This document shows positions 18,261 through 26,664 of a stretch of DNA of 64,000 nucleotides, one piece after another; position 1 is the first letter of the stretch, and each line of letters opens with the position of its first letter. The translations under genes were made by a program, and so were the position numbers. The DNA comes from Rhodobacteraceae bacterium D3-12. GTDB taxonomy: Bacteria > Pseudomonadota > Alphaproteobacteria > Rhodobacterales > Rhodobacteraceae. Below the pieces are notes generated by a model. It saw only the letters and a list, made by a program, of their open reading frames with translations, searched no databases and was not told the DNA's origin. Location: assembly GCA_025916135.1 (NCBI GenBank), contig CP104793.1, forward strand, positions 3,534,001 through 3,598,000. Direction: 5' to 3'.

Positions 18261-19280
18261 TTAGCGCAAGCGTTTAGCGTAAATCTCAGGATCCCAGCAC
18301 GAGGCTTTGTCGACGTTTTCTTTCGTCATTGGCCAAGCAGGCGAGAAAATCTGCGTCTTGGTCTTGCCGCCGCCACCGTTTTGAAGCGAGATCATGATCG
18401 CCGTCCATGCGTCGCGGCCCATACCGGGTGCGTCATAGTTATAGACCACGTCAAATGTGTCATCGCGGATCAGGTCACAGGTCGATTTTGCGCCACCCCC
18501 TGAGGTGATAACGCTCACGCTATCGGCCAATCCAGCTTGCTTTACAGCTGCGCCAGTGCCGATGGCCTGCCCATCCCACATGTCCAAAATGGCGCAAAGG
18601 TCCGGATGTTGTTGAAGCACCGTTTCCGTTATCGCCCGTGCCTTGGACGCGTCCCAGTCCGCGGCTTGGCTCGACACGATCTGAATGTCGTCGCGGTCTT
18701 TCAGAACCTCCATGATGCCTTGCACCTGAAAATAGCTCACACCGCCGGTCAGAACGCCTTGCACGATCGAAATCTTGTGGGACGTATCGGTGCCCGCACC
18801 GCATTTCTCAATCGCTAGGTTCGCGATCTGGCGGCCAAGGCCAACATAATCGGGACCAACGTAGGCATCGGTTTGCACAGCACCCTGCATGTTCATCTGG
18901 ATAACTGTGATCCCCTTCCGGTTCGCCTGCATCAGCAACCGGGCCAGAGATTGGGTGTCAGGGTTTTGCGTCACGATAACATCCGGCCCTTCCGCGATCA
19001 GGCTGGTCATCCCTTGGCTCATCGCATCGGTGACCCAGTTCGGATCCTGGATCGTAAAGCGCATGCCGTATTTTTCGGCTTCTTCTTTGACCACTCCACC
19101 CCAGGCCTGAGCAAGGTCAAACCCCGCCGAAATCGGCAAGTAAGCCACCCATTTTCCTTCGAGAGTGCTCAGCGCGGGCCCGCGGAACGGGTCACTTGGG
19201 TCTTGCGCAGCCGCGGGCAGTGCCGCCACGCTGCCGAGAGCGGCCAAAGCAACTGCCTTGATGCAATTTGAAAGTTTCAT
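18261..19280 (-). CDS. Sugar ABC transporter periplasmic substrate-binding protein (RbsB family)
   Basis: 339-residue receptor with a signal peptide of about 25 residues ending A-L-P-A-A-A before QDPSDP. The body is a type I periplasmic-binding fold: GKWVAYLPISAGFDLAQAWG at the first strand, VTQNPDTQSLARLLMQANRKG, a QMNMQG segment, and a D-M-W-D-G-Q-A-I-G-T-G-A-A pattern near the hinge. Such proteins bind pyranoses, pentoses or polyols. ATG at 19280 with GGAGGAG ribosome site; a longer in-frame reading from 19355 is unsupported. It lies between the two permease genes, 93 bases from either, and defines the importer substrate, which cannot be read from sequence alone. Confidence 0.92.
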   Translation of the reverse strand: MKLSNCIKAVALAALGSVAALPAAAQDPSDPFRGPALSTLEGKWVAYLPISAGFDLAQAWGGVVKEEAEKYGMRFTIQDPNWVTDAMSQGMTSLIAEGPDVIVTQNPDTQSLARLLMQANRKGITVIQMNMQGAVQTDAYVGPDYVGLGRQIANLAIEKCGAGTDTSHKISIVQGVLTGGVSYFQVQGIMEVLKDRDDIQIVSSQAADWDASKARAITETVLQQHPDLCAILDMWDGQAIGTGAAVKQAGLADSVSVITSGGGAKSTCDLIRDDTFDVVYNYDAPGMGRDAWTAIMISLQNGGGGKTKTQIFSPAWPMTKENVDKASCWDPEIYAKRLR

Positions 19281-19373
19281 GTTGTCTCCTCCGTTGATGA
19301 AATTTCTTAGTTTTGGTTTTTCGTTAAACATCCGAACACAAATGCAAAACGGCACTCCTCCCGCCGCTTTTGT

Positions 19374-20432
19374 TCAGATATCGCCTTGCTGTCCGGTCTG
19401 TTCGTCGCGCGGATTCAGAACGCTGTCGGCAATGATCGCCATCAGCAAAATCACTGACTTAATGACATTCTGGATCGTGTATTGGATGTCCATAATGGTC
19501 ATGCCGTTCACCAACACACCGATCAAAAGAGTGCCGACAATCACATTGCGCACCGTGCCGCGTCCGCCTGAAAGGCTAACCCCTCCCAACACGACAATCA
19601 GGATCACGTCATAAATCATGTTGGAATTGGCGATCCGGGTGTTCATCGACTGCACCGCCGTGGCGGTAATAAGCCCGGCCACAAACGCGGCTGACCCCGA
19701 CAGCATATATTGTAGAACAATCGTCGGGCGCACTGCGATCCCGGTCACACGCGCCGCCATGATGTTGTCGCCGATGTTATACGTGTTGAACCCGTGCTTT
19801 GAAAATTTCAGGAACGCCCACACAAGCAACGCGAATAGCGCAGCAAGCAGAACCGGAATTGGGATGCCCCAGAGTCGGCCCTGACCGATATGCGTCGCCC
19901 AACCAAAGCTGGCCGGCAAATAGACAACATCCGTCCCGGTAATCAGGTTCGCGCGTCCGAAACCATAGATAAAGCTCGCCATTGCCAGCGTCGCAAAAAT
20001 GGCTGGGATCTCGGCATAAGCAACAAGAACACCCGTGATAAAGCTCATCGCAAGCGCAAAGCCAAAGCCTATGGCAAGCGCCAGACCAAGCTCGGTGCCC
20101 GTGGCCACCAACTGGATCGTCCAAGCAACCGAAATTGCCATGGTGGCGATCATCGAAAGATCGATCCCACGACCGAGCACAACAACCAACATCCCGAAGC
20201 CGAGTATCCCCAGAACCGCAACGCTGCGCAAAAGGGCAAGAAGGTTATTCCCCGCCAGAAAGCCGTTCAACGTGACCGCAAAAACAGCGAACAACGCGAG
20301 CGTAATAAAGAAAACAATTCGTTCCTGTGTCAGCGCAGCGCGCCAGCCCAAAGGTTTCATTCGCAAGGCCTCCCCAACCCGGCTGATGACAGCATGAGCC
20401 GTCTTCATCACTATGGGGAAGGTTGCTGCCAT
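19374..20432 (-). CDS. Sugar ABC transporter permease (RbsC/AraH family)
   Basis: 352-residue inner-membrane permease with about ten hydrophobic segments. The VVVLGRGIDLSMIATMAIS segment and VLGGVSLSGGRGTVRNVIVG (the EAA-like cytoplasmic loop that contacts the ATPase) are diagnostic of CUT2-type permeases. It is the first gene of the seven-gene minus-strand operon, upstream of the binding protein. Unlike the second permease it has no propeller domain, so the transporter is probably a heterodimer of a plain and a fused subunit. The ATG at 20432 has only a weak ribosome site; an ATG at 20408 is possible. Confidence 0.9.
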   Translation of the reverse strand: MAATFPIVMKTAHAVISRVGEALRMKPLGWRAALTQERIVFFITLALFAVFAVTLNGFLAGNNLLALLRSVAVLGILGFGMLVVVLGRGIDLSMIATMAISVAWTIQLVATGTELGLALAIGFGFALAMSFITGVLVAYAEIPAIFATLAMASFIYGFGRANLITGTDVVYLPASFGWATHIGQGRLWGIPIPVLLAALFALLVWAFLKFSKHGFNTYNIGDNIMAARVTGIAVRPTIVLQYMLSGSAAFVAGLITATAVQSMNTRIANSNMIYDVILIVVLGGVSLSGGRGTVRNVIVGTLLIGVLVNGMTIMDIQYTIQNVIKSVILLMAIIADSVLNPRDEQTGQQGDI

Positions 20433-20474
20433 TAAGATAATGCTGATTTCCTTATGCAGCTATAGGAAAAACTT

Positions 20475-20609
20475 ATGGCTATGTTTTGGAATGAAAGCTG
20501 GCCGGCCTCGGTGGGCGCCCCGTTCACCGAGTTTGCTTCGACCCCAAGCGCAAGTTATGTCGCATACCACAACACGTTTATAACGCAGACGTTGGCAGGC
20601 GTTCTTTAG
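20475..20609 (+). CDS. Hypothetical 44-residue protein
   Basis: Small reading frame starting ATG at 20475, preceded at a good distance by AGGAAA, and ending TAG. The peptide begins MAMFWNESWPASVG and is unusually rich in aromatic residues and serine for a random frame. It has no signal peptide and no membrane segment. It lies on the strand opposite to both neighbours. It could be the remnant of a longer gene or chance; I recognise no family. Confidence 0.2.
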   Translation: MAMFWNESWPASVGAPFTEFASTPSASYVAYHNTFITQTLAGVL

Positions 20610-20773
20610 AGAGCTACCGGCGCCCTTCCGCTTCCAGCGAGTGGTCGCCCTTCGCGAGCGCGTTTTTTTACCGAACATACGATTGATGGCCGCCTGCCAT
20701 CCTGAATAGAAAACGTTTGGACAATGCCATTCTTGGGTGACACACTTCCAATTCCTGGCTCACTTCACCTTTT

Positions 20774-20803
20774 CGGCTGACCGGCACTCCATCCGATCAG
20801 CCG
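20774..20803. terminator. Hairpin downstream of the alpha/beta hydrolase
   Basis: Inverted repeat CGGCTGA-c-CGG / CCG-a-TCAGCCG: seven outer and three inner base pairs around one mismatch, with an 8-base loop. It begins 22 bases beyond the hydrolase stop on the minus strand. There is no run of U on the expected side, so it may be a weak or Rho-assisted terminator or simply an mRNA 3' stabiliser. Confidence 0.4.
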
Positions 20804-20825
20804 CGAGGCTCTGGCTGGGCGAACC

Positions 20826-21737
20826 TCAGTAAGCGCCGTTCAAGAACTCAAGCGTAAGCGCAGCCGTTGAACGAGGGAAATCATGACCACTTTCAAGCCA
20901 TTTCACGGCTCCGCTTGGCGATAGCTTTTGCTCCAGCATGTCGACAACATCTTTGGTGTAAAAGTGATCCTTGGACCCCGCAATCAACAGCATCGGCTTT
21001 CCCTGCAATCCCACAACATATTCAAATTGCGATATAAAATGGGTGCTTTGCCCTTTTGCAGGCAGCAGGAAAGGCATGCCAATGATAACAGATGCGTCAA
21101 CCCTCTCATCAACCGAGGCCGCCAAAAACCCCGTCCACGCACCAAGCGAAAACCCGGCAATTGCGATGCGCTCCGCGTCGATTTCCTCAAATGTCTGAGC
21201 AACATCAATTGTGCGTCTTACATCGAGAACGGATTGCGAAATCATCTTACGCGCCGCTTCAAAATAGCTCTGCTCAAGGTAGGCATAGGGATTGGCAAAA
21301 TCATGCGATTGCAAACGCGCACCATGGTTGCGCAGATCAATGGCCAAAACGGCAAACCCATTCTTAACAAGCGCTTCACGATGCGCCGCAGGGAATGAAT
21401 ATGGCCCATCATCTGTGCGCCACCACTGGTCAAGGGATTGGGTGATACCGTGAAGAAGAATGACCACAGGGCGTTTTCCGCCGCCGCCCTCCACGGTCAG
21501 GTATTCCATGCGACCAGAGATCATTTCGTTGTCAAAACCCTTAAACGTAAGGTCGACAACCCTTTTGCCATCGGACAAAACATCCGACTGTTTCTCAAGC
21601 GCCAAAGGCAGATTGGCATCCAATTCGTAGTAGGATCGCAGCACTTCAAAAGTGCTGTCCGCTTCGGCGGGCTGACTAACAGAGAACAGCATCAGGGTGG
21701 TAGCAAGAACCGGGGCAAACCTATTGAGGTTTAACAT
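20826..21737 (-). CDS. Secreted alpha/beta hydrolase (dienelactone hydrolase/esterase-like)
   Basis: 303-residue hydrolase with a signal peptide of about 26 residues (cleavage after A-E-A), so periplasmic or exported. The fold shows the oxyanion region VVILLHGITQSLDQWW at about 91-106, the nucleophile elbow GFSLG with S197, a likely acid D in AGSKDHFYTKD, and the catalytic H in LESGHDFPRS. Substrate unknown; the fold covers esterases, peptidases and dienelactone hydrolases. An AAAGGA ribosome site precedes the ATG at 21737. An ECF41-like promoter lies 36 bases upstream (21773-21799), putting it in a regulon with the RidA gene and the sigma factor next door. Confidence 0.85.
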   Translation of the reverse strand: MLNLNRFAPVLATTLMLFSVSQPAEADSTFEVLRSYYELDANLPLALEKQSDVLSDGKRVVDLTFKGFDNEMISGRMEYLTVEGGGGKRPVVILLHGITQSLDQWWRTDDGPYSFPAAHREALVKNGFAVLAIDLRNHGARLQSHDFANPYAYLEQSYFEAARKMISQSVLDVRRTIDVAQTFEEIDAERIAIAGFSLGAWTGFLAASVDERVDASVIIGMPFLLPAKGQSTHFISQFEYVVGLQGKPMLLIAGSKDHFYTKDVVDMLEQKLSPSGAVKWLESGHDFPRSTAALTLEFLNGAY

Positions 21738-21772
21738 GGCTTATGTCCTTTCATTGATTGCGACACCTGAAC

Positions 21773-21799
21773 GACGCTTGATGCAGCCGATTTGTGACG
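21773..21799 (-). promoter_or_regulatory. ECF41-type promoter candidate upstream of the hydrolase
   Basis: On the minus strand: CGTCACA (-35), 16-base spacer, CGTC (-10), ending 36 bases before the hydrolase ATG. The published ECF41 motif is TGTCACA-N16-CGTC; this differs in one base, shared with the candidate before the sigma gene. Confidence 0.6.
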
Positions 21800-21875
21800 C
21801 TTGCCCCAGCCCCAAACCGGATGACCCGCTGAGCCACTCTGCGAAACTGGCAACCTGATCGGAGGCGACGAAAGA

Positions 21876-22253
21876 TCAACGCTTCTGCGCAGTCACCTCA
21901 ATCTCGACTTTCATTGCCGGATCAGCCAAATCGCAAACAATCAAAGTGGCCGCAGGCCGAACATCGACAAAAACGCTCCCGACGACTGCGAAAATGTTGT
22001 CAACATAATCGCGGCTGGTTGCATAATAAGTGGCCCGCACCACATCGTTAAGCGTGAAGCCCAGCTCTTCCAGCGCACGCTGAATTGTCTCGATTGTGTT
22101 TTGTGTCTGCTCGGTTACCGAAACAGGCATCTGCATGGTTTCATAGTCATACCCGGTGGTTCCGGCGACATGTGCAAACGCACCGCAGGCAATTGCGCGA
22201 GAATAGCCCGCCGTCTTCTCCATGGGCGAGCCGGTAAAAACGCGTTGTCTCAT
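21876..22253 (-). CDS. RidA/YjgF family protein
   Basis: 125-residue single-domain protein of the RidA (Rid/YER057c/UK114) superfamily, cytosolic trimers, some of which deaminate reactive enamines. Visible features are YSRAIACGAFAHVAGTTG at the N-terminal strand, QTQNTIETIQRALEELGF helix, DVVRATYYATSRDYVDNI, and RPAATLIVCDLADPAMKVEIE. Archetypal RidA has an arginine in the R-x-x-R/C segment near RPA; the R is kept, so activity is possible, though the subfamily is probably Rid4-7 rather than RidA itself. Start at 22253 with AAAAGGA ribosome site. It has the best ECF41 promoter match in the region (22291-22317). Confidence 0.85.
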   Translation of the reverse strand: MRQRVFTGSPMEKTAGYSRAIACGAFAHVAGTTGYDYETMQMPVSVTEQTQNTIETIQRALEELGFTLNDVVRATYYATSRDYVDNIFAVVGSVFVDVRPAATLIVCDLADPAMKVEIEVTAQKR

Positions 22254-22290
22254 CTGTTTGTCCTTTTGATTTTCTGTTGAACAAAAGCAT

Positions 22291-22317
22291 GACGAATGAG
22301 AAGTCACATCTGTGACA
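22291..22317 (-). promoter_or_regulatory. ECF41-type promoter upstream of the RidA gene
   Basis: On the minus strand TGTCACA, exactly 16 bases, then CGTC: a perfect match to the published ECF41 promoter. The -10 element ends 38 bases before the ATG at 22253, leaving room for a short leader of about 30 bases. Confidence 0.75.
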
Positions 22318-22417
22318 CTGATAGCTGCGAATTTAAGTGCCCTGACAACGACAAGGCTTGATGGCTCAACGCCATGACCGCCAACTGCTCTGCACCCCGC
22401 AAAGCGCGCGCTTAAGC

Positions 22418-23335
22418 TTAGTTTAGCGTTAGACCACCGTTGACATCCGGTCGCGCCGCCACCCCCTCAGAGTTCGCAAGCTTGCTGGGGTTGCGTTGAA
22501 TGAAAACGCTTTGAACAAGACCCGATCGGTCATAGCCAAAGGTAACCACTGCAAACGGAGTATCGTTGTCACGCAGGACGAGCCCAAGTTGCCCATTGAC
22601 CATCTGAACCGTCATCGCAGTCTCGGCCCAAGCAATGCTGAGCGTGCCCGTGATAAACCCGGCAACGGCATCCGCACCTTCCAGAACCTGCGTTATGGCA
22701 ACCACCTTGCCGCCGCTGTCTGCACGCAGGTCGGCTTCCTCAGCCAGCATTCTGGTGAGTTGATCGGCAGACCCGCTGACCAACGCATTCTGAAACGCTG
22801 CCAGCAGTTTGCGCTGCTGGGCCTCGTCTGGAACAAAACGCACGTTTTCCTGTCCGATCATCCGCCGTGCCCGTGACGCCAACTTGCGGCAGTTCACCTC
22901 GCTCAGCCCCAGACAGTTGGCAACTTCGCCATAACTCATATCGAAAATGTCGTGCAGCAAGTAAGCCGCACGCTCTTTTGGAGTCAGCCGCTCCATCATC
23001 AGCAGAAAGGCCGTGGTCAAGCTCGAGGCTATTTCAAGACTTTGCTCGGCATCCAATGCGGTTTCTGTCGCCAAATGATCGGGCAACCACGGGCCAATAT
23101 AATCCATCTTCTGGCGATGCGATGATTTGAGAATATCAAGGCATCGGTTGGTGCAAACCGTGGTTAGCCACGCAACCGGATTGTCCGGCATTGGCGGCGA
23201 GAGCCCGAACCATTTGACGCTGGTATCCTGCACCGCGTCTTCGGCTTCGCTGATCGACCCAAGCAAGCGATACGCCACACCAACAAGCTGTGGACGCGCG
23301 TTTTGAAAAGCCGTCAGCTTGTCATCGTGGGTCAC
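22418..23335 (-). CDS. ECF RNA polymerase sigma factor, ECF41 group, with SnoaL-like C-terminal domain
   Basis: 305-residue sigma factor. Region 2 at about residues 12-75 (AYRLLGSISEAEDAVQDT) and region 4 at about 115-160 (LTPKERAAYLLHDIFDMSY, then a helix-turn-helix) are followed by an extension of about 140 residues of the SnoaL fold. The ECF41 hallmarks are all present: WLPDHL at 83-88 (consensus WLPEP), DSGGK at 206-210 (DGGGK), NPSKL at 282-286 (NPDKL). In this group the extension replaces a separate anti-sigma factor and both activates and restrains the sigma factor. Usual partners are carboxymuconolactone decarboxylase-like, oxidoreductase or epimerase genes; here the neighbours are a RidA protein and a hydrolase. 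Confidence 0.93.
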   Translation of the reverse strand: MTHDDKLTAFQNARPQLVGVAYRLLGSISEAEDAVQDTSVKWFGLSPPMPDNPVAWLTTVCTNRCLDILKSSHRQKMDYIGPWLPDHLATETALDAEQSLEIASSLTTAFLLMMERLTPKERAAYLLHDIFDMSYGEVANCLGLSEVNCRKLASRARRMIGQENVRFVPDEAQQRKLLAAFQNALVSGSADQLTRMLAEEADLRADSGGKVVAITQVLEGADAVAGFITGTLSIAWAETAMTVQMVNGQLGLVLRDNDTPFAVVTFGYDRSGLVQSVFIQRNPSKLANSEGVAARPDVNGGLTLN

Positions 23336-23450
23336 AACAATGCCCCGACATAAATAGGCACGTCAAAAAGTTAATCATACAGCCCTCGCAATCAACGCAA
23401 ATTTCTCTTTCAGAGCGGTAGCCCCAAGCACGCAAGTTCAACATTGAAAC

Positions 23451-23477
23451 GACGATGCGGCCCTTGATTTTGTGACG
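23451..23477 (-). promoter_or_regulatory. ECF41-type promoter candidate upstream of the sigma factor gene
   Basis: On the minus strand CGTCACA, 16 bases, CGTC. One mismatch from the ECF41 consensus, and identical core elements to the site before the hydrolase. It lies about 115 bases upstream of the sigma ATG, implying a long leader, and would make the sigma gene self-activating. Confidence 0.5.
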
Positions 23478-23582
23478 TCAAAAAAACTTCACCAGAGCCA
23501 CTGTCAGGCGATCTGCGAACGCGCCCAACAATTCCTCCCCTTCGGCAGCTCAGGTCACAAGGGCTTTTGCAACTCGCAGAAC

Positions 23583-24275
23583 TTACTGCAAGTCATCCGC
23601 CACAACCCGCCCGTCTTCCAGAGTAATGATCCGGTCGGCCATCTCCAAAATACGCGGATCATGGGTGACCATCACCGTGGTTGTCCCACGCGCTTTACCC
23701 ATGGATTTCAGCATTTGAACAACCGTGTGCCCCGACTCTTTGTCCAACGCAGCAGTCGGTTCATCAGCCAGAATAACCTCGGGGTTAGAAACCAGAGCGC
23801 GCGCCACTGCGACCCGCTGCTTTTGCCCACCAGACAGGTTTCCCGGCAAGTAATCACGCCTATCTGCAAGGCCCAGCAAGCCGAGAATGTGATGCGCCGC
23901 AGCGCGTTGCTTTCTCACCTGACCATCGCCATGAACCTGAAGCCCCATCAGCACGTTTTGTGTCGCAGTTAGGCTTTCGTGCAGATTGTGAGCCTGAAAG
24001 ATAAAACCCAGACGGCGGCGCAACCCCACCAGCACCTCCTCGCTCGCTCCGTTAAGATCATAACCCAACACCTGCACCTGACCTTCGCTCACCTCACGCA
24101 AACACCCAATCAGCGTAAGAAGCGTCGTCTTGCCCGACCCCGACGGTCCCATCAAAATCGTCAGGCTTCCCCTTTTTATGGTCAGATCTATGTCGAAAAT
24201 AGCTTGCTTGCGGGCGTCACCGGTTCCGAAAAAATGGTTCAGTCCTTTGACGATGATCGGGTCACCGCGCATCAA
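23583..24275 (-). CDS. ABC transporter ATP-binding protein, DevA type
   Basis: 230-residue ATPase of the MacB/LolD/DevA export class. Walker A GPSGSGKTT at about residues 43-51, signature NLSGGQKQRVAVARAL, Walker B VILADEPTAALD, and switch histidine in VMVTHDPR. The N-terminal GLNHFFGTGDARKQAIFDIDL pattern is characteristic of the DevA subfamily of heterocyst exporters. Start overlaps the permease gene by 4 bases. It powers the DevC/DevB-type complex encoded immediately upstream on the same strand. Confidence 0.88.
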   Translation of the reverse strand: MMRGDPIIVKGLNHFFGTGDARKQAIFDIDLTIKRGSLTILMGPSGSGKTTLLTLIGCLREVSEGQVQVLGYDLNGASEEVLVGLRRRLGFIFQAHNLHESLTATQNVLMGLQVHGDGQVRKQRAAAHHILGLLGLADRRDYLPGNLSGGQKQRVAVARALVSNPEVILADEPTAALDKESGHTVVQMLKSMGKARGTTTVMVTHDPRILEMADRIITLEDGRVVADDLQ

Positions 24276-25447
24276 AACAAATCCGCCGGGTCAGCATTGG
24301 CAAGCTTGCGCGTCGCAATAGCACCCGACAAGCTACACGCCGCAAGCGTGCCCAAAAACACCAAGACCGCACGCCCAGCCTCCATCGCAACCGGCAATCC
24401 GGTGACCGAGTTCAATCCCGCATAAAGCCCCAATGAGACCATGAAACCGGGGATAAACCCGAACACTGCAAGGATGATCGCCTCCTCGAATACAATCCCG
24501 AGAAAAAACGGCTGGCCATAGCCCATCGCCTTGAACGTCGCATATTCGCGCAAATGGTCGGCAACGTCGGTGGACAGCACCTGATAAACAATCACCAGGC
24601 CCACAAGGATTCCCATGAATACGCCAAAGCCAAAAATAATCCCTGTCGGACGCTTGGTCGACATATAGGCCTGATCGTTTGCAGCTGACTCAAGCATGGT
24701 CTGAATGCGCAAATTACCCTCAGGCAGAGCCCCTCTCAGGCGCGCAACCACCGCGTCGATCGACACACCATCCACGGTTCGGAGCAGGATGTGATTGGGC
24801 GCACCGCTGGCTCTGCTCGGAAAAGCCCGCAGAAAAGTCTGATCCGACATGATCATCATCCCATCCGCCAGAAACCCGCCGCCCATATCCATGGTGCCGA
24901 TGGCGGTGAATGTGTTTCCTCCGGTTTCAAAACTCAATCGCCCGCCAGCGACCAATTGATCAATCACCGTTTCGGGCATCCCACGGGTGCCCTTATCCAG
25001 CATAACAGTGTTTTCAAGGCTAAGCCGTTGAATGGTATCCACAAGCGGAAGCGAAGCAAATTGCGGCTTGGTTACATCCAACCCAAAACTCAGGAGCGAC
25101 ACCGTTGAGCCATCCTCAAGCGTGAATGGCAGGTTGCCGATATAGAGCGCCGTGGCCTCTGCCACACCTGCCACTCCAAGAGCTTGAAACATCCGCGCAC
25201 GCGGAATATGCCCGCTATCCGTCAGCGTGTTGCCTTCTTGTGAGGACAAAATGATATCTGCATTCAGCAACCCATAAGGGGCCACGGTCGAGTTATTGAG
25301 CGCGCCCATTATTCCCAGCTGCATGAAAACCAAAAGATTGGCAAAACCCACCCCGGCAACGGCCGCTAATAATCGCCCTCGGCTATGGCTGAGCTGCAAC
25401 CAACCGATCGGCAATCGACCAAACAAAAGGGTGAGCAGACGGTTCAT
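24272..25447 (-). CDS. ABC exporter permease, DevC type (MacB/FtsX-like)
   Basis: 391-residue inner-membrane protein with one N-terminal hydrophobic segment (about 26-46), a large periplasmic domain, and three C-terminal segments, the MacB-FtsX topology. The start PIGWLQLSHSRGRLLAAVAG and the later FKAMGYGQPFFLGIVFEEA are typical of DevC proteins. These mechanotransmission-type exporters pump glycolipids, peptides or drugs across the outer membrane with a fusion protein and a TolC-like channel. The gene overlaps both partners by 4 bases. No TolC homologue is in the window. Confidence 0.87.
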   Translation of the reverse strand: MNRLLTLLFGRLPIGWLQLSHSRGRLLAAVAGVGFANLLVFMQLGIMGALNNSTVAPYGLLNADIILSSQEGNTLTDSGHIPRARMFQALGVAGVAEATALYIGNLPFTLEDGSTVSLLSFGLDVTKPQFASLPLVDTIQRLSLENTVMLDKGTRGMPETVIDQLVAGGRLSFETGGNTFTAIGTMDMGGGFLADGMMIMSDQTFLRAFPSRASGAPNHILLRTVDGVSIDAVVARLRGALPEGNLRIQTMLESAANDQAYMSTKRPTGIIFGFGVFMGILVGLVIVYQVLSTDVADHLREYATFKAMGYGQPFFLGIVFEEAIILAVFGFIPGFMVSLGLYAGLNSVTGLPVAMEAGRAVLVFLGTLAACSLSGAIATRKLANADPADLF

Positions 25448-26664
25448 GGCGCGCGGCCAGCATCAATCCGCACGATCGCTTCAAGATTGGTGAAGGGCGC
25501 CGCGAGAGCCGACGACGCTGCATCCAAGGTGACGATCACATCAACAACCCGCGCATCCGTGTTGGCGGCCGGATCATCCGAGGTGATGGATTGTCGCCCA
25601 ATCTCAAGCCCGATTGCAGTGACGGTTCCGGTCAAATCCTGCTCCAACGCGTCCGCACTTATAATAACCGGGTCGCCTATAACGACGCGCCCGATCATCG
25701 TTTGATACACCTCTGCTTCAACGGTCATTTGTGACGTGTCACCAAGGTCTATGATCCCTGACGCGCCAGGGCGCTCCCCCGCACGCACATTGATATCAAG
25801 AACCTGCCCGCGCTTCGGCGCCCGCACATACGCCCGCTCCAGATCCTGCTTCGCACTGGCAAGCGTTGCATGCGCGGCGTCCAGATTGGCTTGCGCAACA
25901 GCGATGTCGGCTTGAACAACCTGCGACCCGGTCGCATAACGCGACAGCGTTGCCTGCGCGCGTTCCACATCGCGGGCGGCTTGGGTGGCCTCGGCAAGCG
26001 TTTTGTCAAACACCGCTCGCGTGGTGACCCCTCGCTCAAGCAGAGACGTCACGCGGTTCAACTCCAACTGCGCGGCACTCGCCACCGTTTCCGCACGCTG
26101 AAGAGAGGCCTGCGCCTCTGACAGGCTCGCGGTGACGGATGCTTGCGTTTGCAATAATCCGGCCTCACGCACGCGCAGCGCGGCTTGTGCCGAAGCAACC
26201 GCGCTTTGCAGCTGCGCCAGATTATCAAGCACGGCAAGCGTATCTCTGGCCTCAACCACATCACCGACAGAGACGCGCAATTCTGCGATACGCGCATCCC
26301 CTGCCCCTGATGGCGTCGCAATGCTGATCACATCACCGCGCGGGATGATGCGTCCCAATGCAACCACATCCCCCTCGCTGATAACTGCGACCTGCTCTTG
26401 CAAAGTAACTTGCGAGATCGCAATCGCGATAGGCGTATTGGTGCCCGCCCCCGGTTCCAGTCCCGTGGTGTTGAAAAACGCCCGCAAGCCCGGTGGCTGA
26501 AAATACATGCCGATCACGGCCCCTGTAAACAAAGTGGCCATAAACAGCGGCACAACAAGCAACCGCGACCGTCCCGTAGCCTTCCGAGCCGCTCCCGGTT
26601 CAGCCTTTGAAAGCCCTATATCCTCCAACGGAAGATCGGCAGAACTGTAGGTTTCTTGTGCCAT
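25444..26664 (-). CDS. HlyD-family periplasmic adaptor, DevB type
   Basis: 406-residue membrane-fusion protein. A cytoplasmic N-terminus with A-R-K-A-T-G-R-S-R is followed by one membrane anchor at about residues 37-55, a lipoyl half-motif around GRIIPRGDVISIATPSG, a long alanine/glutamine-rich coiled coil (about 130-260, with repeats like ASAQAALRVREAGLLQ), and beta-barrel segments RAPKRGQVLDINVRAGERPG. It bridges the DevC permease to the outer-membrane channel. I start at the ATG at 26664; a TTG at 26706 would lengthen it by 14 residues but has no ribosome site. First gene of the devBCA-like set. Confidence 0.85.
   Translation of the reverse strand: MAQETYSSADLPLEDIGLSKAEPGAARKATGRSRLLVVPLFMATLFTGAVIGMYFQPPGLRAFFNTTGLEPGAGTNTPIAIAISQVTLQEQVAVISEGDVVALGRIIPRGDVISIATPSGAGDARIAELRVSVGDVVEARDTLAVLDNLAQLQSAVASAQAALRVREAGLLQTQASVTASLSEAQASLQRAETVASAAQLELNRVTSLLERGVTTRAVFDKTLAEATQAARDVERAQATLSRYATGSQVVQADIAVAQANLDAAHATLASAKQDLERAYVRAPKRGQVLDINVRAGERPGASGIIDLGDTSQMTVEAEVYQTMIGRVVIGDPVIISADALEQDLTGTVTAIGLEIGRQSITSDDPAANTDARVVDVIVTLDAASSALAAPFTNLEAIVRIDAGRAP

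Larger units (their letters stand above)
20433..20825. other. 393-base intergenic region between the sugar-importer operon and the hydrolase gene
   Basis: Lies upstream of the importer operon and downstream of the hydrolase, so it should contain the promoter of the former and the end of the latter transcript. I see a small plus-strand ORF at 20475-20609 and a hairpin at 20774-20803. No tRNA, recognised operator or longer coding frame stands out. Confidence 0.5.

Noticed and set aside
20460-20678. A 72-codon minus-strand frame upstream of the sugar importer
   Set aside because: Arginine- and lysine-rich peptide without ribosome site, lying in what should be the importer promoter.
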